From an uncultured Ruminococcus sp. (lineage in GTDB: Bacteria; Bacillota; Clostridia; Oscillospirales; Ruminococcaceae), in contig CANQCJ010000004.1 of assembly GCA_947589205.1 (NCBI GenBank), positions 1 to 28,331 on the forward strand: a DNA stretch of 28,331 bases. Direction: 5' to 3'. Position 1 is the first letter of the stretch; every line of letters starts with the position of its first letter. Under the pieces are notes generated by a model that was given only the letters and a program-made list of their open reading frames with translations, was not told where the DNA came from and searched no databases. Below are positions 5,211-14,984 of the stretch, one piece after another. The position numbers and the translations under genes were made by a program.

Positions 5211-8200
5211 GTGAATAACACAATGCTAAGACGTGTTATCTCATCTGCGGTCGCAGCTATGATGCTTGCCTCGGCGGCTTTTCCCGCTTATGCCGAGTCC
5301 AATGAGGACGAGGCGGCGGCATTAGACGTGTCGGCTGACGTTTCCGAGGCGCAGGGCGATACCGCCGATACTGCCGAAGGCGTTCGCACGGAGGAATCTT
5401 ACAGAGCGTTCTACACGAAGTATGCTTCGGAAAAGGGCGCCGACGGTGAGATCACTCTCACGGGGCAGGACATCTACAACGCGGATTTTGAGGCTCTCGA
5501 GGGCACAGAGATCTCAATAGCCGACGTTGGCGGCGAAAGCGGCGTGCTCAACTGGGCTAACCAGAGCGGCGGCTTTTCGTTCTCGCTTGACGTACCGCAG
5601 GCGGGTACCTACTGCGTAAGAATGAACTATTATGTTCCTCAGGAAAGCAACACCAGCGACGTTGAGTTTGAGATGAAGATCAACGGCGAATGTCAGTATC
5701 CTACCGCTTCGCGCATTACATTGCCTAAAGTATGGGTAAATGAGGCGACGACCGGCGGAACGGGTATAGACACTGATACCAGAGGAAACGATATCCGTCC
5801 CGGACAAGAGCCGTTCGCAAAATGGCAGACTGTTCCGTTCAACGATATCGACGGACTTTACGGAACGCCGCTGCTTTTCTATTTTGAAGCGGGAACGAAC
5901 CGCGTAGAGATAACCTCCGAAAAAGCGCAGCTTGCTATAAAGGAGTTTACGCTTTATCAATATCAGGCGCCTGAAGCCTATAAGCAGCCCTCCTCGTCCG
6001 ATCTAAGCTCCGCTTCCGGACAGAGGATAACCCTCGAGGGCGAGCTTGCGGACGAAAAGAACGACCGCGGACTCTTCCCGACAAGCGATATGCACTCGTA
6101 TATCACATCGGCTGTAAACGGCACCAGTCCTACCAAGACAAGATACAACACTATCGGCAAGGCGAGCTGGAGCCAGTCTACTCAGTCGGCGACATGGAGC
6201 TTTACCGTTAATACCGACGGCTGGTACAAAATAGGTATCCGCGCAAAGCAGGATCAGAACCGCGGAATGTATTCAAACAGAAGACTTTATATAGACGGAA
6301 CAGTCCCCTGCAAGCAGGCGGATCAGATAAAGTTTTACTACAATTCCGACTGGAGCGTCACCGTTCCTTCCGTTTCAAACGATGAAATAGCAGACCCGCT
6401 TTATTTCTATCTGACGGCAGGACAGCACACCCTTACGCTTGAAGCCGTGCCCGGCGAGATAGGCGACATAATGGGCGAGCTTGACGACATTACCTATGAC
6501 ATAAACGAGTATTACAGAAGGATACGCCAGATAACGGGACCGGATCCGGACGAATACAACAACTACAACATAGACCAGACCATACCCGAGATAGTCCCCG
6601 ATTTCAAGGCGTTCTCTTCGAGGCTCATGGAGCTTAAAAAGGAGATAGAGAGCCTTTCAAATCAGGGCGGATCGGAAGCTGTTACGCTTGAAAAAATGGC
6701 TATCGCTCTTGACGAGTGTATCGAAAAGCCCGACAGGATACCCGAAATGATGGATCAGCTGAAGGAAAACGTTACCTCGCTTTCATCATGGGTAAGCACC
6801 TACCGCGGTCAGCCGCTCGAGATAGACCTTATCGAGATATGCACCTCCGATCAGGAATTTTCAGACTGCAGCTCAAACTTTTTCAAGTCCTTTAAATACG
6901 GATTTGATTCGTTCATCGGCTCCTTCTTTGAGGATTATAATTCTCTGACGGATATTGAAGAGGGCGCGGACGTTATGACCTGCTGGATCTCCCTCGGACG
7001 TGATAACGCGACCGTCGTTACAAATCTTGTAAACAACGAATATAACGTCAATGCTAAAACCAAAGTAAATATGAAGCTCGTTCAGGGCGGTATCATTGAA
7101 GCTACCTTCGCCGGAAAAGGACCGGATCTCGCGCTGTTCATGGGCGGAGACTTCCCGATACAGCTTGCGTCAAGAAACGTTCTTGTGGATCTTTCCAAGT
7201 ATCCCGACTATGAGGAGGTCACCAAGAGATTTTCTCACGACGCTATGACGCTTTATGAGTATAACGGCGGAGTTTACGGACTTCCCGTTTCGCAGACCTT
7301 CCCGATGCTTTTCTACCGCAGCGACGTTCTTGAAGAGCTCGGCGTAGACGCGGAAAAGGATCTCGCTACATGGGACGGACTTATGAACGTTCTTCCCATA
7401 CTCCAGAGAAACTACATGGAGATAGGTCTTATACTTCCCGTAATGGGCGGCACCTCCGGCGTCACCACCGTTTCGCCTGTTACCGAAGCCGGAAACACCT
7501 TCGCTATGCTTCTGCTTCAGCAGGGCGTAAACTATTACGACGACGCTAAGACCAAGACCAACTTCGATTCTCCCGAAGCGGTCGACGCGTTTGAACAGTG
7601 GACTGAATTCTACACCAAATACAGCTTCAGCCAGACCTATGACGCATTCACGCGTTTCAGACAGGGCGATATGCCTATAGTTATCCAGAACTATACGTTC
7701 TTCAATCAGCTTTCCGTTGCCGCTCCCGAAATAAGAGGCTGCTGGGACTTCATGCACGTTCCCGGAACGCCTAACGCAGAGGACGGAACGGTAACTCTTT
7801 CGGACGGCTCTAAGATAAGCATAGCTTCCAACTCGACCGGTTCGGGCGCGCTCATATTCAAGACCTGCCCGGATACCGACGCTGCTTGGGACTTTATCAA
7901 GTGGTTCACCTCCGACGAGATACAGACCGAATACGGCAACGATATAGAATCCGTTCTCGGCACGATGGGACGCTTCGATACCGCTAACCTTAACGCGCTC
8001 CAGCAGCTTTCGTGGACTCAGACACAGTGCAACAAGCTGTTAGAGCAGCTCAACGCGCAGATAGAGATCCCGGTAATACCCGCTTCCTACGGCGTTACAA
8101 GAGGCGTAAACAACGCGTTCAGAGAAGTAGCCAACCAGTATGAGAACGCAAGAGATACGCTTTTCTGGTATGATAAGGACATAAACGAGGAGATCACGCG

Positions 8201-8234
8201 CAAGAACAACGACCTCGCTATGTATTCGGAATAA
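5211..8234 (+). CDS. Giant extracellular solute-binding protein with CBM-like N-terminal domains
   Basis: A 1007-residue secreted protein. A signal peptide ends near AYA28; there is no lipobox cysteine, so it is not a standard lipoprotein. Two beta-rich segments (about residues 60-255 and 270-435), with phrases such as VPQAGTYCVRMNYYV and VNTDGWYKIGIRAKQ plus FEAGTNRVEIT and LTAGQHTLTLEA, resemble CBM6/CBM35-type carbohydrate-binding sandwiches. A helical linker (about 455-530) leads to a family 1 solute-binding domain (about 535-1007) with GPDLALFMGGDFPIQLA, YGLPVSQTFPMLFYRSDVLEELG and WDFIKWFTS. Normal binding proteins have 400-550 residues. GTG 5211 follows AAAGGTGG by 7 bases. The permease pair is next, so it should deliver ligand to it; the ligand is unknown but probably a glycan. 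Confidence 0.88.
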   Translation: MNNTMLRRVISSAVAAMMLASAAFPAYAESNEDEAAALDVSADVSEAQGDTADTAEGVRTEESYRAFYTKYASEKGADGEITLTGQDIYNADFEALEGTEISIADVGGESGVLNWANQSGGFSFSLDVPQAGTYCVRMNYYVPQESNTSDVEFEMKINGECQYPTASRITLPKVWVNEATTGGTGIDTDTRGNDIRPGQEPFAKWQTVPFNDIDGLYGTPLLFYFEAGTNRVEITSEKAQLAIKEFTLYQYQAPEAYKQPSSSDLSSASGQRITLEGELADEKNDRGLFPTSDMHSYITSAVNGTSPTKTRYNTIGKASWSQSTQSATWSFTVNTDGWYKIGIRAKQDQNRGMYSNRRLYIDGTVPCKQADQIKFYYNSDWSVTVPSVSNDEIADPLYFYLTAGQHTLTLEAVPGEIGDIMGELDDITYDINEYYRRIRQITGPDPDEYNNYNIDQTIPEIVPDFKAFSSRLMELKKEIESLSNQGGSEAVTLEKMAIALDECIEKPDRIPEMMDQLKENVTSLSSWVSTYRGQPLEIDLIEICTSDQEFSDCSSNFFKSFKYGFDSFIGSFFEDYNSLTDIEEGADVMTCWISLGRDNATVVTNLVNNEYNVNAKTKVNMKLVQGGIIEATFAGKGPDLALFMGGDFPIQLASRNVLVDLSKYPDYEEVTKRFSHDAMTLYEYNGGVYGLPVSQTFPMLFYRSDVLEELGVDAEKDLATWDGLMNVLPILQRNYMEIGLILPVMGGTSGVTTVSPVTEAGNTFAMLLLQQGVNYYDDAKTKTNFDSPEAVDAFEQWTEFYTKYSFSQTYDAFTRFRQGDMPIVIQNYTFFNQLSVAAPEIRGCWDFMHVPGTPNAEDGTVTLSDGSKISIASNSTGSGALIFKTCPDTDAAWDFIKWFTSDEIQTEYGNDIESVLGTMGRFDTANLNALQQLSWTQTQCNKLLEQLNAQIEIPVIPASYGVTRGVNNAFREVANQYENARDTLFWYDKDINEEITRKNNDLAMYSE

Positions 8235-8254
8235 GAAAGGGGAGAGCATATTTT

Positions 8255-9196
8255 ATGGCGAAAAATAATAACAACGATACGCCCTCTAACAGAATGACAT
8301 ACTGGGCGTATACCTGGCACATGATGAAGGTGCAGAAGGGCTGCTACGCTTTGCTTGCTCCTTTCATGATACTCTTTTTGATCTGCACGATTATACCCGT
8401 TTGTATGTCGCTCCCTATGAGTTTTACAAACTTCAACATGATACAGTCTCCCAAATGGGTAGGCTTATCCAACTTTTATACGCTCTGCCTTAACGACAGC
8501 GTATTCCTCATCGCGATAAGAAACACTCTTATCTTCGCGATATTCACAGGACCGTTCGCATATGCGCTGAGCTTTCTTGTAGCTTGGCTGATAAACGAGA
8601 TGAATCCGTTCTTAAAAACATTCTTCACCTTCGTTTTCTATGCGCCGTCAATGACCACCTCGGTATACGTTACCTGGCAGCTCATTCTTTCGGGCGACCA
8701 GTACGGATACCTTAACGCTATCCTGCTCGACTTTGGTTTTGTCAGCAAGCCTATACAGTGGCTCACCGATACGACCTACATACTGGGCGTCTGCATCATC
8801 GTTCAGCTGTGGATGTCGATGGGCGCGGGCTTCCTTGCTATCCGCGCGGGCTTCCAGAACATAGATAAGTCTATGTACGAGGCGGGAGCTATCGAGGGTA
8901 TCAAGAACAGATGGCAGGAGCTTTTCAAAATAACTATCCCGTCGATGGGACCGCAGCTTCTCTTCGCTGCCGTAAACCAGATCGCCGGCTCGTTCACCGT
9001 TGGTACGGTAGGACAGATGCTCGTCGGTCTGCCCTCGACCGATTACGCGGCTCACACCATTATGAACCACGCTACCGACTACGGAAGCGTTCGTTACGAG
9101 ATGGGCTACGCTTCGGCAGTCTGCTTCGTGCTCTTCCTTGCAATGCTTCTCGCTAACAAGGGCGTAAACTGGCTGCTCGGCAAATATATAGATTAA
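8255..9196 (+). CDS. Sugar-type ABC importer permease, MalF/UgpA-like (pair 1)
   Basis: A 313-residue inner-membrane permease with about six helices, starting with LLAPFMILFLICTIIPVCMSL. The cytoplasmic EAA loop that docks on the ATPase is clear: YEAGAIEGIKNRWQELFKITIPSMGP. This class forms a heterodimer with a MalG-type partner, here the next gene. The ATG at 8255 has AAAGGGGAG about 10 bases upstream; the gene follows the binding protein by 20 bases. A short basic cytoplasmic N terminus precedes the first helix. Substrate cannot be told from the sequence. Confidence 0.92.
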   Translation: MAKNNNNDTPSNRMTYWAYTWHMMKVQKGCYALLAPFMILFLICTIIPVCMSLPMSFTNFNMIQSPKWVGLSNFYTLCLNDSVFLIAIRNTLIFAIFTGPFAYALSFLVAWLINEMNPFLKTFFTFVFYAPSMTTSVYVTWQLILSGDQYGYLNAILLDFGFVSKPIQWLTDTTYILGVCIIVQLWMSMGAGFLAIRAGFQNIDKSMYEAGAIEGIKNRWQELFKITIPSMGPQLLFAAVNQIAGSFTVGTVGQMLVGLPSTDYAAHTIMNHATDYGSVRYEMGYASAVCFVLFLAMLLANKGVNWLLGKYID

Positions 9197-9215
9197 GGGG
9201 AGGTGCAGATAGAAA

Positions 9216-10112
9216 ATGGCAAGAAAAAGAAAAAAGAAATCCATAGAACAGTTAAAGGTCAAGGAAAAGCATAAGCCTATTAACGGTTCTGTCGGCGGCA
9301 ACGTCGTGATCTTCATATTCTTAACGCTGCTCGGAATTTTTATGGTATTCCCTATCTACTACTCCGTTATACAGTCGTTAAAGCCCGTTGAAGAGCTGTT
9401 CGTGTTCCCTCCGAAGCTCTATGTACTTAATCCGACCTTTAAAAACTTCTCGGATATGTTCAAGGTAGCGGCGGAATCGCTCGTACCTCTTTCAAGATAC
9501 GTATTCAACAGCGTGTTCACAACGATAGTTATCTGCGTCTGCAACGTGTTCGTTACCTGTATGGCGGCATTCGTGCTTTCAAAGTGCAAATTCCCCGGCG
9601 ACAAGCTGCTCAACAAGATAATCGTTATCGCGCTTCTGTTCCAGTCGCAGGCGACCTGGATCATGCAGTTCCTCGTATACTCAAAGCTTCACATAATAGA
9701 TACATACTGGGTACTGATACTTCCCTACATCGCTACGGCAATGAACCTTTACCTTATGCGTCAGAGTATGACGACTATACCCGATTCTATGGTAGAAGCG
9801 GCTAAGGTCGACGGCGCGGGACTTTTCAGGATCTGCTGGCAGATAGTTGTTCCCAACTCAAAGCCGGCGATCATGACGATAATCATATTCGCTTTCCAGC
9901 AGGCATGGAACATCAACGGCGGCTCGGTGATCTACTCGGAGGAGTACAAAACGCTTCCGACTATTGTTCAGCAGATCTCGCTTGCGGGTCTTGCAAGACA
10001 GGGTGTTACCTTCGCCTCCGCAGTATTACTTCTGATTCCTCCGCTTGTAGTATTCCTCATAGCTCAGGGCAACGTCATGGAGACAATGGCTAACTCCGGT
10101 ATGAAGGATTGA
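9216..10112 (+). CDS. Sugar-type ABC importer permease, MalG/UgpE-like (pair 1)
   Basis: A 298-residue permease. It has a Lys/Arg-rich N terminus, a first helix at VVIFIFLTLLGIFMVFPIYY, SLKPVEELFVFPPKL typical of MalG-type subunits, and the EAA loop MVEAAKVDGAGLFRICWQIVVPNSKP. It is the partner of the upstream MalF-type gene, 19 bases away. ATG 9216 is preceded by AGGGGAGGTG, one of the strongest ribosome binding sites in the window. The C terminus, NVMETMANSGMKD, resembles the usual MalG-type ending. Confidence 0.92.
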   Translation: MARKRKKKSIEQLKVKEKHKPINGSVGGNVVIFIFLTLLGIFMVFPIYYSVIQSLKPVEELFVFPPKLYVLNPTFKNFSDMFKVAAESLVPLSRYVFNSVFTTIVICVCNVFVTCMAAFVLSKCKFPGDKLLNKIIVIALLFQSQATWIMQFLVYSKLHIIDTYWVLILPYIATAMNLYLMRQSMTTIPDSMVEAAKVDGAGLFRICWQIVVPNSKPAIMTIIIFAFQQAWNINGGSVIYSEEYKTLPTIVQQISLAGLARQGVTFASAVLLLIPPLVVFLIAQGNVMETMANSGMKD

Positions 10113-10155
10113 TCTAAACGACCTATATTAAGAAAAGGAAACAGGTGATAATACA

Positions 10156-11775
10156 GTGAATGGATTTAAAAAATATGCAAAAAGGCTGTTAGGTCTTTCA
10201 TTGGCTGCCTGCACGGCGCTGACCATGTCCGTCACTGCTTTCGCAGAAGAGCCTTACGAATCCTACAGCTATGACTTCTGGGACGAGGCAATCCCCTCGC
10301 AGGTGGGTTATACCGTTGATACCACCATTTCCGGAAGAGAAATGGAGCTTTCAAGGCTTTCCGACCCGGAAGATCCTCTCTTTTACAGCGAGGACGCTTC
10401 TGCTTCGCTCAGCGAGGCAAGAGACTTTGACGTTTTCGAGGACAGCGAGATCTGGATAGCCGACACCGGCAACAGCAGGATACTCGTACTCGACAGCACC
10501 TACAGGATCAAGGCAAGATATTACGGCGTTACCGGCACCTCAAAATTGGAAGATGTAGAGCAGAGCGAGGACGGCAAAACGTCGATGTTCAAGGAACCTT
10601 ACGGACTTAAAGTAACGACCAGCCCCGTGACCGGCAAGAAAACGGTCTACATAGCCGATTATTCAAATTCAAGAGTCGTAAGAGCTTACGTGGCGAGCGA
10701 CACCGAGCTGGTGCTCGAGCAGGAATACACAAAGCCGGAGGAAAAGCTCTACACCTCAAAGACCTTTAACCCCTCGAAGGTACAGGTCGATTTCGCGGAG
10801 AACGTGTATGTCGTTGTAAAAAGCGTAAACAACGGCGCGGTACAGTTTAAATCCGACGGATCGTTCACCGGCTTCTACGGAGCTAACAGAGTACAGGTCA
10901 CCGCAAAGGTAATCGCTCAGAAGCTCTGGAGAAAGATCGCTTCAAACGAGCAGATCGCCGGAATGAGCAGAACGGTCCCGGTAGAGTACGCAAACTTCGA
11001 TATGGACGATGAAGGCTTTATCTACACCGTAACGGAGGTAAAGACCGACACCGACGCAGTTAAGAAAATGAACCCCGCCGGATATAACGTCTGGGACAAC
11101 GCGGCGGGAGACGATTACACCTTCGGCGACAACACCGCGGCGCAGTACGATATGACTACAAAGAAGAGCCATTCCACAAAGCTGACGGATATCGCCGTAG
11201 ACAAAAACGGCATCATAAACATTCTCGACTTTGAGACGGGCAGAGTTTTCCAGTATGACAGACTTGCAAACCTTATCTGCATATTCGGAACGAACAACGC
11301 GACCGCCGACCAGAGAGGCTCCTTCAGCAGCCCGAACGCTGTTGAGACCAAGGGAGAAAAAATACTGGTGCTCGAAGGCTCAAAGACAAGAAACGATATC
11401 ACGATATTCAGAATGACCGTTTTCGGAGAAAATCTCCACAAGGCGTTTGAATATTACGACGAGGGACTTTATCTCGAAGCCGCTCCCTACTGGGAGGAAA
11501 TAACCAAGCGCGACGGCGGATATACCTACGCGCACGTCGGTCTCGGCAAGGCGGATCTCAAAAACGGCAACTATAAAGAAGCTATGGAAAGATTCAAGAT
11601 CGCCCACACAAGAAAGAATTACGATAAGGCGTTTGAATATTACAGAGATCAGTGGCTTCAGGATCACTTCACTATAATAGCAGTGATCGTTATCGCGCTC
11701 TTTGTGGTATGGCTGGTATTCAAGATAATAAAGGTCAGCCGCGCAAGGACCTACAAACTAAAACATAAGAATTAA
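10156..11775 (+). CDS. Membrane-anchored NHL-propeller/TPR envelope protein
   Basis: A 539-residue protein with a signal peptide (cleavage near AFA30) and one C-terminal membrane helix (FTIIAVIVIALFVVWLVF) followed by a basic cytoplasmic tail. Most of it therefore lies outside the membrane. Repeats such as IWIADTGNSRILVLD, VYIADYSNSRVVRAY and INILDFETGRVFQYD identify an NHL beta-propeller. It is followed by TPR-like helices (about 430-500: FEYYDEGLYLEAAPYWEEI, HVGLGKADLKNGNYKEAMERF). Propeller plus TPR suggests a scaffold or ligand sensor next to the transporter; no catalytic motif is visible. GTG 10156 has AGGTGAT upstream. It sits between permease pair 1 and the YIP1 gene. Confidence 0.82.
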   Translation: MNGFKKYAKRLLGLSLAACTALTMSVTAFAEEPYESYSYDFWDEAIPSQVGYTVDTTISGREMELSRLSDPEDPLFYSEDASASLSEARDFDVFEDSEIWIADTGNSRILVLDSTYRIKARYYGVTGTSKLEDVEQSEDGKTSMFKEPYGLKVTTSPVTGKKTVYIADYSNSRVVRAYVASDTELVLEQEYTKPEEKLYTSKTFNPSKVQVDFAENVYVVVKSVNNGAVQFKSDGSFTGFYGANRVQVTAKVIAQKLWRKIASNEQIAGMSRTVPVEYANFDMDDEGFIYTVTEVKTDTDAVKKMNPAGYNVWDNAAGDDYTFGDNTAAQYDMTTKKSHSTKLTDIAVDKNGIINILDFETGRVFQYDRLANLICIFGTNNATADQRGSFSSPNAVETKGEKILVLEGSKTRNDITIFRMTVFGENLHKAFEYYDEGLYLEAAPYWEEITKRDGGYTYAHVGLGKADLKNGNYKEAMERFKIAHTRKNYDKAFEYYRDQWLQDHFTIIAVIVIALFVVWLVFKIIKVSRARTYKLKHKN

Positions 11776-11791
11776 GGAGGTCGGATAAACA

Positions 11792-12430
11792 ATGGATTCA
11801 ATGTATGATTTTTCTACACTGGGCTGGGTAAGGCACGTTGTTTTCCACCCCGGTGAGGGCTTTGAGGATCTCAGATGGAAAAAGCAAGGCTCTCTCAAGC
11901 TTTCATTCGTGATCGTTCTGATGCTCTTTATAGCGATGGTGGCGCAGAACAGAATGGTCGGTTACGCCTACAACACGAATACCGTAAAGATATTCAACGT
12001 AGTGCCGCTTATCGTTCAGTCTGTCGTATACTTCGCTACATGGGTCATCGGAAACTGGTGTATTTGTACCCTTCTTGACGGAGAGGGAACGCTCAAAAAA
12101 ATATGTATCTTCTCGGCATACGCACTCGTACCTTATATAATCTGCACCTTCATAGCGGTAGCTCTTTCAAACGTTATACTGCTCGAGGAATCTATCTGGT
12201 ACTATGCGTTCACCTACTTAGGTATAGGCTGGTCGGTAGTTCTGATGATCTCGGCGATGAAGGCCGTACATCAGTACACGATGCCGAAAACGCTTATCTC
12301 GATACTGCTTACGCTGATAGCTATGCTGCTGATACTTTTCTTGGCGATACTTCTTCTCTCACTCTTCCAGCAGGTATATGTATTTGTTTATACGATCTAC
12401 ACCGAAATAGAATACAGGATCCGCGGATAA
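11792..12430 (+). CDS. YIP1-family membrane protein
   Basis: A 212-residue protein with about five membrane helices. The N terminus VRHVVFHPGEGFEDLRWKKQGSL, in short steps, carries the HPxEGFxDL...K.GS motif of bacterial YIP1-like proteins. Hydrophobic segments follow, such as LSFVIVLMLFIAMVA, VQSVVYFATWVIGNW and LLTLIAMLLILFLAILLLSL. In bacteria the family has no established function. ATG 11792 lies 11 bases after AAGGAGG, which overlaps the stop of the upstream gene, so the two are translated as a unit. A role in assembly or anchoring of the transporter complex is an inference from position. Confidence 0.82.
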   Translation: MDSMYDFSTLGWVRHVVFHPGEGFEDLRWKKQGSLKLSFVIVLMLFIAMVAQNRMVGYAYNTNTVKIFNVVPLIVQSVVYFATWVIGNWCICTLLDGEGTLKKICIFSAYALVPYIICTFIAVALSNVILLEESIWYYAFTYLGIGWSVVLMISAMKAVHQYTMPKTLISILLTLIAMLLILFLAILLLSLFQQVYVFVYTIYTEIEYRIRG

Positions 12431-12449
12431 ACAGAAAGGGTGGTGTAAA

Positions 12450-14984
12450 ATGCAAAACAAGAATTACAAGAAGATACTGACCTTCGCGTTGGTTCTTTCA
12501 ATGATCATGCCCATCGGTTCTGTTGCGGCTGATTCGGATACCGCAGACGCCGAAAACGACATCATGCCTATCTCGGCGGGCGATGAAGAAGCTCCCGTGG
12601 ACGAAGCCGTTCCCGAAGAGGACGAGGCGGCTGACGACGCGGACGCAGATGCCGACTCAGAAGCCGACACGGACGCGGAAGCCGACGCCGGAGCTGATGA
12701 AGAAGCCCCCGAGGAGGAGACCTCTGATGATGAAGCTGCCGAGGGCGAGGACGCGGAGGAGGAAGAGGATTCCGACGAGCTTGAGCCGATGATAACCAAT
12801 GAGGAAGCGCTCGCCTCCTGCGAGCTTGTCGCCGAAAACGACAACCTCATGATGTATCTCGATGAAGAAAACGCGAGACTTTGCTTTAAAGTAAAAGCCT
12901 CCGGAAAATGCTGGTGGACCTCTCCGATAAACGCCGCAGCCGATCCTACTATAGTAGACGATAAGGGCAGCACGATGAAGAGCGGACAGATAAAGCAGGT
13001 CAACTCTATCATGGCGATAAATGTCGGCGACCTCGATCAGGCAAAAAGGACCGAGCTTCCCGCGCCGGCGTTCTCGAACACCGCAAGGGTGAGCTTCAAA
13101 AAGGAAGCCAACGGAGTAGCGGTCACCTGCGACTATACCTCGAAGCATAAGGTAAAGGTGACGATGCACTACGAGCTTAAGGAAAACAGCATTCACTGCT
13201 ATGTCAAGTCCTCCGAGATCGTTGAAAAGGACAATTCCAGCGATGTAGGAAAGGTAACGACAAAGCTTATACTCAATCCCTACATGGGAGCGGTCTCCTC
13301 GGTAAATCCCGACGGAACGCCTACGCAGGGCTATATGATAGTTCCCGACGGAAGCGGAGCGGTCATCAATTATAACAACGGAAAGACCAATTACGCAAGC
13401 TACAGCCAGAAGATATACGGCAGAGACTATACCGCCGTACCTCTTACCGCGCCGAGAGTAACAGCGCAGGCGTACCTGCCGGTGCTCGCGACGGTAGAGG
13501 GAAATTCCGGACTTGTATCTGTCGTCACCGAGGGCGAGGGCAACGTTTCGGCTAACGCTCAGGTAAGCGGACAGAACAAACAGGCTTACAACAACTGCTA
13601 CTTCACGTTCGAGACCAGAAGCTCCGATGAGTTCTTCATGAGCGGAACCGACTCGAACAAGATAACGGTCTTTGAAAAGGGCGATATCCAGACCGAACAG
13701 TTCGGTATAGAATATTTCCCGATAGACAAGGAGGACGGCGTAAATTATGCCGACTGCGCCGCCGTTTACAGAGATTATCTCGTAAACAGCAAGGGTCTCA
13801 AGCAAAAGACTGCCGCCGATACGACGCAGCTTTATGTGGACACCTACGGAGCGGTGCTTAAAGAGGAGTCGATAGTCGGACTTCCGATAACGCTCAAAAA
13901 GCGTCTGACGACCTTCGATCAGGCTTCAGAGATCGCTTCCTCGCTCAAAAATGCCGGCGTTGATTCTATCGTTATGAATTATAACGACTGGACGACCGAA
14001 TCTATCAAGAACAGAGTCGCCGATAACGCCGATGCCTGCGGAAAGCTCGGAAAGACCTCCGATCTTACCGGACTTAACGGCGACGGACTTACCGTTTACG
14101 GCTCGGTAAACAATTTCACGATGGAAAAGGGAAGCTGGGGCTACTTTATGCTGTCGAACACAGCGATAAGAGTTTCAAGCGCGTATTCGAGACAGTCTAC
14201 CTACAGTCCCGCGTTCGGAGTGCAGGAGACCGGAGTTTCCCCCGCGCTGATAGCGCCCAACACCTATAAGAAGATATTTGACGAAACGCTCTCAAGCTTC
14301 ACCGGAAACGGCGTTACTCAGATGGGCTACGGCGACTGGTCGACAAAGCTCGTCAGCGACTTTTCAAAGAAAAACCGCTCGGCGAGAAGCAAGACCGAAC
14401 AGACGATAACCGACGGCTACAAGGCGGCTGCCGACAGCGGACAATCTATAATCGCAGAAGGCGCAAACTCCTACGTTCTGCCCTATGTCAGCGCGGTGAC
14501 CGATATCCCGCTCTACTCGAGCGCGTTCAATATCACCGATGCGGATATACCGTTCTATCAGATGGTCATACACGGATATGTTCCCTATTCGACCGAAGCG
14601 ATAAACGCAAGCTCGGATCAGAACCGCACGTTCATGCGCGCAGTAGCGGCAGGCTCTAACATCAACTATGATATGATCTATGAGCAGGCGTCGGAGCTTA
14701 TCGACACAAGAGACGACGATCTCTACTATTCGCATTACTCGGGCTGGCTCGACACCGCCGCGAATCAGTTCAAGGCCGCCGACAAGGCGCTCTCGGCTGT
14801 AAGCGACTATACCATCTCGAATTATGAGATAGACGGAGACATTCTCAGAACGACCTACAGCAAGGACGGCGCAGCCGATGTTGTTGTTGAAGTCGATACC
14901 AAAAACTGCACCGTTAAGACAGGAAGCGAGACCATAGACCTCGTCGCGGAGGGTGCTGTTGACGAAGGAGGTGCGGTAAGCTGA
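12450..14984 (+). CDS. Large secreted protein resembling the DUF5696 family (possible glycosidase-like fold)
   Basis: An 844-residue exported protein. A signal peptide ends near SVAA27. Residues about 45-115 are almost only Asp, Glu and Ala, a highly acidic tether. Then comes a beta-rich region (about 115-450; CWWTSPIN, YMIVPDGSGAVINYNNGK, YGRDYTAVPLTAP), followed by an alpha/beta region (about 455-790; QASEIASSLKNAGVDSIVMNYNDW, GNGVTQMGYGDWS, SIIAEGANSYVLPYVSAV). A beta-sandwich followed by a barrel is the layout of several glycoside hydrolase families, and I recall DUF5696 proteins in similar Bacillota clusters. No catalytic residue can be assigned with confidence. There is no C-terminal anchor. 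ATG 12450 follows AAAGGGTGG; the stop overlaps the next start (TGATG). Confidence 0.78.
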   Translation: MQNKNYKKILTFALVLSMIMPIGSVAADSDTADAENDIMPISAGDEEAPVDEAVPEEDEAADDADADADSEADTDAEADAGADEEAPEEETSDDEAAEGEDAEEEEDSDELEPMITNEEALASCELVAENDNLMMYLDEENARLCFKVKASGKCWWTSPINAAADPTIVDDKGSTMKSGQIKQVNSIMAINVGDLDQAKRTELPAPAFSNTARVSFKKEANGVAVTCDYTSKHKVKVTMHYELKENSIHCYVKSSEIVEKDNSSDVGKVTTKLILNPYMGAVSSVNPDGTPTQGYMIVPDGSGAVINYNNGKTNYASYSQKIYGRDYTAVPLTAPRVTAQAYLPVLATVEGNSGLVSVVTEGEGNVSANAQVSGQNKQAYNNCYFTFETRSSDEFFMSGTDSNKITVFEKGDIQTEQFGIEYFPIDKEDGVNYADCAAVYRDYLVNSKGLKQKTAADTTQLYVDTYGAVLKEESIVGLPITLKKRLTTFDQASEIASSLKNAGVDSIVMNYNDWTTESIKNRVADNADACGKLGKTSDLTGLNGDGLTVYGSVNNFTMEKGSWGYFMLSNTAIRVSSAYSRQSTYSPAFGVQETGVSPALIAPNTYKKIFDETLSSFTGNGVTQMGYGDWSTKLVSDFSKKNRSARSKTEQTITDGYKAAADSGQSIIAEGANSYVLPYVSAVTDIPLYSSAFNITDADIPFYQMVIHGYVPYSTEAINASSDQNRTFMRAVAAGSNINYDMIYEQASELIDTRDDDLYYSHYSGWLDTAANQFKAADKALSAVSDYTISNYEIDGDILRTTYSKDGAADVVVEVDTKNCTVKTGSETIDLVAEGAVDEGGAVS

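Noticed and set aside
5211..5300. Lipoprotein signal in the binding protein
   Set aside because: No cysteine near the predicted cleavage site; the pattern fits an ordinary signal peptidase I site.
12657..13805. 382-codon open frame on the minus strand
   Set aside because: It is antisense to the well-supported DUF5696-like gene, has no ribosome binding site and no family features; codon bias of the real gene explains it.
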